A DNA stretch of 64,000 nt from Rhizomys pruinosus (lineage: Eukaryota; Chordata; Mammalia; Rodentia; Spalacidae), in the NCBI GenBank assembly GCA_009823505.1, contig VZQC01000590.1, positions 651,063 through 715,062 on the forward strand, given 5' to 3'. Each line of letters begins with the position of its first letter. Position 1 is the stretch's first letter. The notes under the pieces are model-generated. The model saw only the letters and a program-made list of their open reading frames with translations, ran no database searches and was not told where the DNA came from. A program made the position numbers and the translations under genes. This document shows positions 56,094 through 64,000 of the stretch, piece by piece.

Positions 56094-56235
56094 TGTCTTT
56101 TGAGACAGGGTCTCCCTGTAGCCCCAGCTGTCCTGGAACTCACTCTGTAGACTGGGCTGGCCTTGAACTCACAAAGATCTGCCTGCCTCTGCCTCTCGAG
56201 TGCTAGGATTAAAGCCATGCGCTGCCACACCCGGC
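56047..56235 (-). mobile_element. B1 SINE with (TTTA)n tail in L1
   Basis: TTTA repeat (56048-56094) then reverse B1 to CACACCCGGC. CTGGTTTTA flanks at 56038-56046 and 56236-56244. Confidence 0.95.
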
Positions 56236-56544
56236 CTGGTTTTAACTTTTTAAGGAGCCTCCTTACTGATCTCCAAAGTGGTTGAAGCACTTCATTTTTC
56301 CACTCTCAGTGAGTAAATGGATTCACTTCTACCACATCCACCCCAGCATTTGTTATTTGTTTTCAGACCAGGGTGAGATGAAATCTCAATGTAGTTTTAA
56401 TTTGTATTTCTCTGACTGCTGCTGTGTTAAACACATTTTCATATGTTTGATGGACATTTGTAACTCATCTTTTGAGAACTGTTCATTTAACTGGCTCGTT
56501 GATTGATTAGGATATTTTATTTATTTAATTTTTAAGACATTTTA

Positions 56545-56780
56545 ATTTGTGTGTGTGTGTGTGTGCATGTGTGTGTGTGTGCATGTGTGTGTGTGAGGGG
56601 GGTATGTTCACATGGGTGAGGTACCTGCAGAGGCCATAAGAGGGTGCCCGATCCTATGGAAATAGAGTTATGAGTGGTTGTGAGCTGCCCGACACAGGCA
56701 CTGGGAGCTGAACTTGGCTCCTTTTTTCTCCTTAAGAGCAATATATGAGAGCTCTTACCACTGAGCATCTGTTCAGCCTC
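56545..56780 (-). mobile_element. B2 SINE with TG repeat, in L1
   Basis: TG-rich tail (56549-56596), then AGAGGCCATAAGAGGG, ATGAGTGGTTGTGAGCTG, GAGCTCTTACCACTGAGC and CTGTTCAGCC. Diverged reverse B2. Confidence 0.8.
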
Positions 56781-57090
56781 ATTATTTAGTTTTTGAGGTC
56801 TTTATCTATTCTGGATATTAACCTCTGTCAAATGTGTAGTTAGCAAACATTTTCTCATAGACAGTCTCTTTGTACAGTTACTTTTTTTGAAGGGTAGAAG
56901 CTTTTAATTTAATGAAATCCTGTTTGTCAGTTGTTGGCATTATTAGCCTAAGCAAATGAAAGTATTTGCCTGTGTCTGCATTCTCAAATGTTTGCATTAC
57001 TCTTTCTTCTAACAGTTACAGAGTTTTAGGTCTTTGATACATTGGGGTGAGCTTTGTACAGGGTGAGAGATGGAAAGCTCTTCTGCGTGT

Positions 57091-57162
57091 GGAGATCTGG
57101 TCTCCCTGGCACCGTTGGTTGAAGATGGAGATCCGGTCTCCCCAGCACCGTTGGTTGAAGAT
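57091..57162. repeat. 36-bp tandem duplication inside L1
   Basis: Units 57091-57126 and 57127-57162 both read GGAGATC(T/C)GGTCTCCC then CACCGTTGGTTGAAGAT, about 92% identical. Other L1 copies are not expected to carry it twice. Confidence 0.9.
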
Positions 57163-57265
57163 GCTGTGTCTGTGTATTTTTGGCATCTTCATCAAAAGTC
57201 AGGTGGCTGCAGCTGCCTGGTCCTCTATTCCATACTGTTGATCTAGTGTCTGCCTCTGTGTTGGG

Positions 57266-57837
57266 CTAATGTTCACTTTTGAAAAGGTCTGTTCCCCACT
57301 GGAAATTTCCACTCCTCTCTGTTTAATCTGAAGAGCTTCTCCTTGCAAAGCAGGAGCAGCGTGGGATGCACATGTCGACCTTCGAGTCATCTACTGTTCC
57401 TGCTCCCTTCCTTCCTGCCTGGCCTGTCCGCTGTGCTGTGCGGATCTGCTCTCTCTGTGTGTGGATTCCACCAGATATGGATGGGAAATGCCCGAAAAAA
57501 TTACATGCAGGACTTCACCCGTCATGTCTGTACTGACCAGTACACGTGTTCTCCTGTTGTTATTCCCTGAATGATACAGCACTACAATGACTTCCGTCAC
57601 CTTTCCATTCTATTTGCTACCATGGTCATCTAGTGACTAGGCTTGCAGTACACCAGAGGACAAGGAGGGCTGTTTGCAGTAATATACATTCTATGTAAGG
57701 GTTGGGACATCTGAGGATTTTTAAAATCCTGCCACCAACCCACATAACCCCAGATGCTGAGGATGGACTAACTTTGTGAGCTCTCTGAATTTCAACATCA
57801 AGTACCAGTCAGTATTTTCTCCTTCTTTGTCCTAGGT
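57266..57837. other. Unclassified DNA, possible ancient repeat
   Basis: No gene recognised. 57560-57775 (TGAATGATACAGCACTAC; GGGACATCTGAGGATTTTT; CCCCAGATGCTGAGGATG) resembles an ancient mammalian interspersed repeat that I cannot name confidently. Confidence 0.35.
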
Positions 57838-58196
57838 ACTTTCTATTGCTGTGATAAAAACACTCACCAAAACCAAATTAGGGAGGAAAGGATTTATCTT
57901 CTCTTACATCTCCTAAGTCACAGTTCATCACTGAGAGCGGCCATGGCAGGAACCTGGAGCACAGACCATGGAGCTACACTGTTTACTGGCTTGCTGCTCT
58001 GGCCTGTGCTCAGCCTTCTTTCTTATACAGTCCAGGACCACCTGCCCAGGGTGGCATTGCTCACAGTGGCCTGTGCCCTCCACATCACTCAACAATCAAG
58101 AAAACACCTCACAGACATGGCCACAGGCCAGTCCAGTGGAGATGATTCCTCTCTCAATAGAGGTTCCCTTTATCCAGGTGTGTCAAGTTGACAGCT
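57838..58196 (-). mobile_element. Rodent MaLR LTR
   Basis: Reverse LTR: ACTTTCTATTGCTGTGATAA, ACTGGCTTGCTGCTC, AGGACCACCTGCCCAGGG, CAATCAAGAAAACACCTC, GTGTCAAGTTGACA. Complete or nearly so. Confidence 0.9.
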
Positions 58197-58209
58197 GAAG
58201 CTATCCAGC

Positions 58210-58316
58210 CCTCCCTCCCTTCCTTCCTTCCTTCCTTCCTTCCTTCCTTCCTTCCTTCCTTCCTTCCTTCCTTCCTTCCTTTCTTCCTCCCTCCCTCCCT
58301 CCCTTCCTCCCTCCCT
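58210..58316. repeat. (TTCC)n microsatellite
   Basis: About 20 TTCC units with CCCT-type ends, on the tail side of an ID-like fragment. Confidence 0.97.
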
Positions 58317-58319
58317 GCC

Positions 58320-58395
58320 ATGCCAGAGTACAACCTAGGATCCCATGCATGTTAGGCAAGGACTCTTCTGCAAAGCTGGTCCCTTGGCTCTAATT
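58320..58395 (-). mobile_element. ID-like fragment
   Basis: ACAACCTAGGATCCCATGC, ATGTTAGGCAAGGACTC: reverse ID/B4 end following the TTCC tail. Confidence 0.65.
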
Positions 58396-58789
58396 TCTAA
58401 AAACTCTATTCTTAGCACAAGTCACCCAAGAACAGCACTGACCCCTCCTAATTAAAACTGTAATCCTACCACTCCTGATTCACCTAAGAAGGTGAATCCA
58501 CCTCTTTTTAAAAACATGTATATGTATATTGAAGCAATATAAGTTAGAGAGAACAACAACAACAAAAGAACTGGAAAAAAACCTCTGGATAGACTCAGAA
58601 AAAGATGCAAGTCATGTATGGTAGAGTATGAGGACTTGATTGAGAAATAATGTATGATTTATGGAAAAAGTTTAATAACAATAAAAATATAAATTATAAA
58701 ATAGCACTTAGTATCTTAATATGCTTCAACTTATACATTATAGTCACAGTTTATTTTAATCCCACAAGGTCAAAGATTTTGGATTTGGG
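58396..58789. other. AT-rich unique DNA
   Basis: No repeat or exon recognised. Confidence 0.4.
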
Positions 58790-58870
58790 GTTCACTAACA
58801 CAGTCCAAACAACTAATAAGTGCCTGGTGTGTAGTAAGGGCTCAATAAATATTTACTGGTAAAATGAATA
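58790..58870 (+). mobile_element. MIR/L2 3' end (ancient)
   Basis: AAGTGCCTGGTGTGTAGTAAG, GGCTCAATAAATATTTACTGG: the conserved tail shared by MIR and L2. Confidence 0.75.
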
Positions 58871-59289
58871 AATTGTAGGTGGGTCAGGTATATTGCTTCG
58901 GGAATAAAAGCAGTGACTGACTTCCAACAAGCACATTGGAATCTGGTGTGGCTTGAAGCACAGTTGATGCAGGAGCCTTTACCTGAATTAATAACTTGTC
59001 TTAAGAATAAAAGTTTAAAGAGAAACTCTGCCAATATTCTTTTATGACTGTTCCCAATCAGGAACAGACGAGAGATATCGCAGGCTGCTGGCTCCCTTCC
59101 CAGTCTAAAATTGAAGATGCTGAAGGAGGAGGAGGAAACCGTGATTGCGGAGAAAGCAAATGAGACCAGGAGGATCTGCAGAGATGGAGGTGGTGGTGGT
59201 GGGGCCTGGTACAGGGAGAACATAGCTAAGCACAGGGGCACGGTGGTGGGCTAGAGGGGGAGCATGGACATGGTGTGTGTAATCATTTT
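58871..59289. other. Unique sequence
   Basis: No repeat or exon recognised. The minus-strand frame 58813-59241 lacks known domains. Confidence 0.4.
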
Positions 59290-59364
59290 GGGGAAGGAGA
59301 TGCATGTATATATGTGTGGTGTGTGTGTTTATATGGTCACATGTGGGTGCATATATGTGTGTGC

Positions 59365-59398
<34 letters not shown>

Positions 59399-59690
59399 AT
59401 ATACATATATATATGTGGGGGTGCACATACACCTGTGTGCATGCTTGTGGAGGCCAGAGGATGACTTTAGATATCATTCTCAACTGCTCTCCACCTTATA
59501 TATTGAGACAGGGCCCATCACTTGAGCCAGTTTGTTCAATGGATCCCTGTCTCTGCCTATGAGGGCTAGGATTATGGACTATCCCATCCAGCATTCACAT
59601 GTGCTGAGGATCTGAACTCCAGTCCTCATGGTTAGGAAGTGCGCACCTTGCCAAGTGGATATTTAACCTTCAGTAACTGCAGAGGCAAGT
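59290..59690 (-). mobile_element. B4-type SINE with TA/TG tail
   Basis: TG-rich and (TA)n tail (59367-59414), CTTGTGGAGGCCAGAGGATG, ATTGAGACAGGGCCC, then the ID-like ACATGTGCTGAGGATCTGAAC and GCACCTTGCCAAGTGGATA. Confidence 0.75.
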
Positions 59691-59724
59691 GGAGCCAGCC
59701 TCCCAGCTCCTGTTTCTGTTCTGT

Positions 59725-59800
59725 TTTCTTCTGTTTTGAGGCAGGGTTTTGCCATGTAGCCCTGGGCTGCAATGAACTCCTGAGCTGCTTAATCTTGCTA
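59725..59800 (-). mobile_element. Old B1-like fragment
   Basis: TTTTGAGGCAGGGTTTTGCC, ATGTAGCCCTGGGCTGC, AATGAACTCCTGAGC. Truncated. Confidence 0.6.
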
Positions 59801-61049
59801 CTTTCCCTTTGCAGCTTTGCTCTAGGTTGGGTGGGATAGCCTCAGCTGCCCCAGGACCAGGGGTCTGAGGGTGAGGGGGGACGATTAGAAGAGGAGTCTC
59901 TGTCAGAGGCAGGGGTGTTCTGGAGGTGTTTGAGGACTGGGTGATTGAAAAGAGAAGAAAACAGCTCCCACAGAAAGTAACAAAGAGATGGAGGTGAAAA
60001 CGGACCCTGAGTGTTCAGAGACCCTGCGAGGTTCAGCAAGTGGGGCTTACGGTCTGGACCATGTCTTCCTGGGCTCTCTTCCTGGAGACTCCTCCCCTCT
60101 TAAGTCCACCCAGAGCAGACACACTATGACCTTGCCTCAATTATTCCAAAATAAAATTGACTTTCTAAGAAGCTGACATTCCCAGGGGGGAAATGTCTCC
60201 AAAAGCAAAGTTAAAAAGTGAAGAAGGAAAGAAAAGAGACAGGGAAAAAAGTTTAAAAAAGGAAAATAGAACAGAATGTCCTGGGCAAAGCAGAACAAAT
60301 GGGGCAGAATGATCAAGACTCTGAAGAGAAGACAACAAGATTTAGGGAGGACGTGGGTAACAGAAAGTAAGAGCCAGGAAAGCCAAGTGGAAATGTTCCC
60401 TGTAAAACGTTTGTGTTAAAACAAATAACAGCACAGAGGAATAAAGCAAAGAGTAGGTACAGCCAAAAATATGTGAGTGCTCCAGAAATTCAGGCTGAGA
60501 AAATTCCCCAAAGGCATCAGAAGGGATAAAAAAAGATGAAAATTGTAAAAGAAAAGTTGAGACGTACAAGATAGTATGTGCAAGGACAGGTACATGCAAG
60601 AGTAAATCATATGTGGTAAATCCTATGTAAATGACAGTGTGTGAGTTCCATAACAAGACAAAATAGATTGTTTAAAAGACAAAAGATGTCTAAGAAGTCA
60701 AAGATTTAAATCTCAGATTACAAAAGCTCATAGGAGTCCAACTACCATAAATAAGAAAAACTTCACATATGTGTAATTTAAGTCCATCAAGGATAAGGAG
60801 GAATTCTAAGGGCTTTGAGATGGGAAGCAGGGATCAGGTGTGTCCTGAGAACAGTCTGGACATTAGACGTAGCTTTGTAGTTAGGGAATGATGGACCAGT
60901 GGGAGGCAGAGCAAGGCCATTTGCTCATATAGGGTCAAGAAATTTTATTTCGCAAAGATCTTTGACTATCCCCAGTAAGAAGATTAAAAAAAAACTAACT
61001 TGAGGATGAATTACCAGTAAAAAAAAAAAAAATCACTTTATAACAATTG
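59801..61049. other. A-rich unclassified DNA
   Basis: 60180-60780 is strongly purine-rich on the plus strand and may be further L1 sequence upstream of the 3' UTR at 61050. No frame supports ORF2, so this is not asserted. Confidence 0.35.
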
Positions 61050-61818
61050 GTACAGGTTCTCTCTTATGTGTGGATCCCATGTAGAAGGGAATATACAACC
61101 TTCAGTAAACAAAGAACCCAGGAAATTAGAGAGACCATGGAAAGGGAAGGGAGAAGGACCCCCAGAGAGGGGGCGCTACAGGTGCTAGCAAGGGGAAATT
61201 GGAAATCTGGGGGGAGCTAGCTCTAACTGGGTTTGGAGGAGGGAGGGTATTCCAGAGAGAGTGAAGGAGATAAATAACACCAAGGATATTTGAAAAATAT
61301 TATTTTGTACATATACAATAAAGAATATAAAATATGTACATGGTATATTACAAATACATATATTTTAAATGGAGTCATGCCACATGGGGGGTGATAATGC
61401 TCCCCTATAAACTGTAGACTAACAAAATCCCAATGCCCAGCATTGGAAACCTGCCTTCAAGCTATTGGTCTGGGTAGTCTGAGAAATTTCCACAACAACA
61501 TAGGCATTGCCTTTGCCTCAAAGAACTTGAGGATAAGAACCCATTGTTGAAGATAGCACATACCCCAGTCACAGGACTTAGAGCAATCAAGCTAGAACTG
61601 ACCTGAAAGCCTCCTCCATGTGGATGAGCTCTGATGGTATCAGAAGGTGCTCTGTAAACATCCAAGAGAGAAGACAGTCCCTAGTCCTACTCAGCTGTAA
61701 TGTCTACAAACCACAACAACGACTGGCCCAGAAAGATATCCCTAATGGTATAATAGTGGTACTTTTATCTTAGGGGTAGACAACAACTATCTAATCAGAA
61801 GATAAAGATAACAGACTA
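61050..61818 (+). mobile_element. L1 3' UTR (Lx-like), forward
   Basis: Ordered blocks: TGTGTGGATCCCATG, AAACTGTAGACTAACAAAATCC, TGCCTTCAAGCTATTGG, CTCAGCTGTAATGTCTAC and CCCTAATGGTATAATAGTGG. Cut off on the right by repeat X copy C. Confidence 0.75.
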
Positions 61819-62540
61819 TATTTTTTCCAATTTTTTATTTTTATTTTTTTAACAATAAGTAATAAGTTATGAGTACAAGCATCCTTCATGTAAAACCAAT
61901 TTGCAAGCAGCTATGCCCAAACCCACACAGCCCATGTTTCCCCGCCATCCAGCTGGTGGGGCTTATATGTACAATCATGTTGATCAAATAAGTGTCCAGA
62001 CTATGTTGCTGTAGTATCACCATTTACCCCAATCGCAGCCCTTACATTCTACCATGCCCCCTCTTCTACAGATTGTTCCCTAGGCTTAGAAAAGGGGTAC
62101 TGGTGGACAAGAAGCATAACAGTCTACTTTCTCTGGAGATGTCGTTTTGGACTCTGATCAGTTCTGGCTGTTTCCTTTCATGGGTTGACAGTTTGTCCAT
62201 GAATAACCTTTCATTCCTACTAATGAAGCACAAGCAATTAGATATATAGGTATTTAAACAGTACTAATTATTATGGTAGGTTACGTTGGTATAGGCACAG
62301 ATGTTTGGATAGTATGCTAATCCATGAATCATATTTTTTCTGTAAAAGCTGACAAGGTCTTACTGTGGCTTATAACTTCTCCTAACCACTAGAGGATGTA
62401 AGCTTGTGGCATCAGCCATGAATTCTTCCTCCAAGGAGAGAACTAATAGCCAATTAGATTTGGGATATACAGGCATGTGGCTGCCACTGCTGCACAGTAT
62501 TTCCAGGCAGGTGAGGTGTAGCTGATACTGACAGAGGATT
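61819..62540 (-). mobile_element. Repeat X copy C, uninverted
   Basis: Reverse strand, T-rich left end (its A tail), then the same blocks as copies A and B in continuous order: GAGTACAAGCATCCTTCATG, CCTAGGCTTAGAAAAGG, GTTGACAGTTTGTCCATG, AAGCACAAGCAATTAG, AACCACTAGAGGATGTAAGC. The G-rich 3' segment of A and B is absent. It abuts an Lx-like L1. The right boundary is unclear and may lie outside the window. Confidence 0.75.
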
Positions 62541-62813
62541 CTTGCTTGACTCAAGGAGACCAATTTTTGCTTTATTTGGTTTAGTGGCCTTTGGTTGGCC
62601 TTTGGTAACACTCTGTTGTATTCCAGAGACCATCTCTACATTTGCAAGTGTGGTCTCAATCATCTTTCCCATGCTTGCATCAGTTCTTCGACAGCAGAGC
62701 CTTCCCGGCCTCTCTTCTTGCAGGTATCCCCGTTTAAAGTCCAAGAAGCCTTTACCTTTTGGGGGAAGACTTGGATTCCCCTGGCCAAACATCTCCTTGG
62801 TAGAATAATCCAT
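62454..62813 (-). pseudogene. 119-codon open frame upstream of repeat X copy C
   Basis: Minus-strand frame starting with ATG, 119 codons, basic, rich in Lys, Gly and Thr, partly inside repeat X. It does not resemble L1 ORF2. A retroviral gag-derived origin is possible (basic, with scattered Cys pairs), but I see no complete zinc knuckle. An alternative frame (62360-62611) is also open for 83 codons. Probably a retroelement remnant rather than a gene. Confidence 0.35.
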
Positions 62814-64000
62814 GCTGATGATCAGAGCTCCTCCTGTGTTATTATATTTTACTTATGAAATGCAACAGTTTTGAAAAGCCTTTAGTATCTATTTGGCTCG
62901 AATAGGAATTATCCTTCTCACATTTCTAAGTCTATTCCAGAATTTAAAAAGAAAGCAGTTATACACCGGTTTTTGTAGGGGAAGATTACCTCATAACAGT
63001 TGGCTTAAGTTACGGTTGAGAACTGACTTCATTACCATCTTGTAATTTCTTGTTCTAGGAAAAGGAGGTGAAGAAGTCTCTCATATAGTAAAAGCTATAA
63101 AATTCAGCGGGCCCCTAGAAGGTAGGTACATTAGGATCGACATGTAGAAACAGTTGTTAGTACCAAATAAGGAGCACAAGATGTTTTTGATGTCTGTAGC
63201 AGTCTAGCTTTGTCTCTTTTCTTCCTTTTAATGCTTAGATGGGCCAACTTCTCTGCTGGATTTCTTGGTACACTCACCCTAAAAAGAGTCCTAACAAAAG
63301 TCTCAAAGCAAAGCTGTGATCTTTTGCCTCTCAGCCATTAAAGTTGGGGACATTTTGACAGTGGGACATAAATCTTTCCCATAGTTAGTTTTAAGATTTA
63401 ATTGATAAATAATAATTGACAACAAAGGTTTAAATATATAATTGTATCCCCCTTTTTAATTTAGTTTAATCCTTTTTTGACACCAGCGGGTCTCAAAGAA
63501 GAAGGCAGTTGTGAGTACAACATACCAGTAGGCAAGGAATCAAGGTATAATTTTCAGTTAAGTTTACCCAAGCTGTTTACCCAGGGCAGTTCGGGAAATT
63601 ATGTTGTTAATTTGGAAGCCAACTTAATTTCGTTCAGTTACACTTATCCTACAGGTATAAGAGAGATGTTACAAGGTGATACTGATATTAAACACAGAAA
63701 TATAAGAGAAAGACGTTTGTATGTTAAGTTAATCCCAAGGTTACTTGTTATACAATTTTAAGTAGAACAAATGATGGACAACAATTTATATTTCCACTTA
63801 AACCTTAGATGTATTGACCGTGGTTTTATTTAAAACCTTTAAACCAATTTCATTTAAATATAGATATTTTTACTTGTTATTAGTCCTGAAATATACCATG
63901 TAGTTTGTAGATTAGTAGTTTGGGCTAAAATTGGATACTTGTTAACTCACATCAATTAAATATACATATCAATTATATAGACTCGTCTGTCCTCTCTCCC
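62814..64000. other. AT-rich unclassified DNA to window end
   Basis: No recognised gene or common repeat. It may be the upstream part of the element that gave rise to repeat X. The plus-strand 94-codon frame at 63477-63761 has no recognisable domain. Confidence 0.35.

Larger units (their letters stand above)
55900..57265 (-). mobile_element. L1 ORF2 3' region, interrupted by B1 and B2
   Basis: Reverse ORF2 blocks in order: TAAACACCCAGGAGTGTGG, TGGATCATATGGTAGTTC, GGTGAGATGAAATCTC, TCTATTCTGGATATTAACC, AGCTTTTAATTTAATG, CACCGTTGGTTGAAGATG. Frames are broken. Interrupted at 56047-56235 and 56545-56780, with a 36-bp tandem duplication at 57091-57162. Confidence 0.85.

Noticed and set aside
58210..58316. 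CRISPR-like repeat array
   Set aside because: It is a TTCC microsatellite with no spacers, and the genome is mammalian.

Overview
The window looks like non-coding nuclear DNA from a muroid rodent. It is packed with short interspersed elements of the B1, B2, B4/ID and B3 types, L1 fragments including Lx-like 3' UTRs, and many LTRs of the rodent ERVL-MaLR type. The copies are young enough for target-site duplications (TSDs) to be read directly. The B1 copies share an unusual right end (GGGAGACCCTGTCTCAAAAAGACC-like, split here only for description) and the B2 copies fall into two subfamilies. These should be diagnostic of the species, but I cannot name it from sequence alone. I found no convincing protein-coding exon, tRNA gene, rRNA gene or CpG island. 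The open frames present are repeat remnants or low-complexity shadows. All repeat names rest on remembered family patterns, not on a RepeatMasker run.

Layout. Positions 1-9.4 kb hold microsatellites, B1 and B2 copies, a minus-strand L1 3' UTR, a 180-nt pure pyrimidine tract, a candidate LTR and two oppositely oriented MaLR LTRs. From 9.4 to 20 kb there are B1/B2/B3 copies, copy A of an L1-mobilised repeat (called repeat X here), a long unique stretch with a perfect CRE palindrome, and a MaLR LTR split by a B3. From 20 to 29 kb lie two long minus-strand L1 3' ends and the best preserved element of the window: a complete MaLR retrotransposon (25327-27379) with two LTRs, a 5-bp TSD and a 261-codon open frame, inserted into an older ID/B4 element. 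A solo LTR follows. From 29 to 45 kb SINEs alternate with unique DNA, an ancient MLT1 LTR, further rodent LTRs and an LTR-like promoter with possible retroviral remnants. From 45 to 52 kb come L1 pieces (one with an open ORF2 C-terminus), copy B of repeat X in a twin-primed configuration, and a SINE cluster. From 52 to 64 kb there are LTR remnants, a minus-strand L1 interrupted by two SINEs, a TTCC microsatellite, a MIR-like fragment, an Lx-like 3' UTR and copy C of repeat X, which extends toward the window edge.

There is no gene network to describe. The interest lies in retroelement biology: L1 machinery mobilising SINEs and repeat X, nested insertions that give relative ages, possible small duplications, and a few unique stretches with regulatory-looking motifs that could be conserved enhancers.
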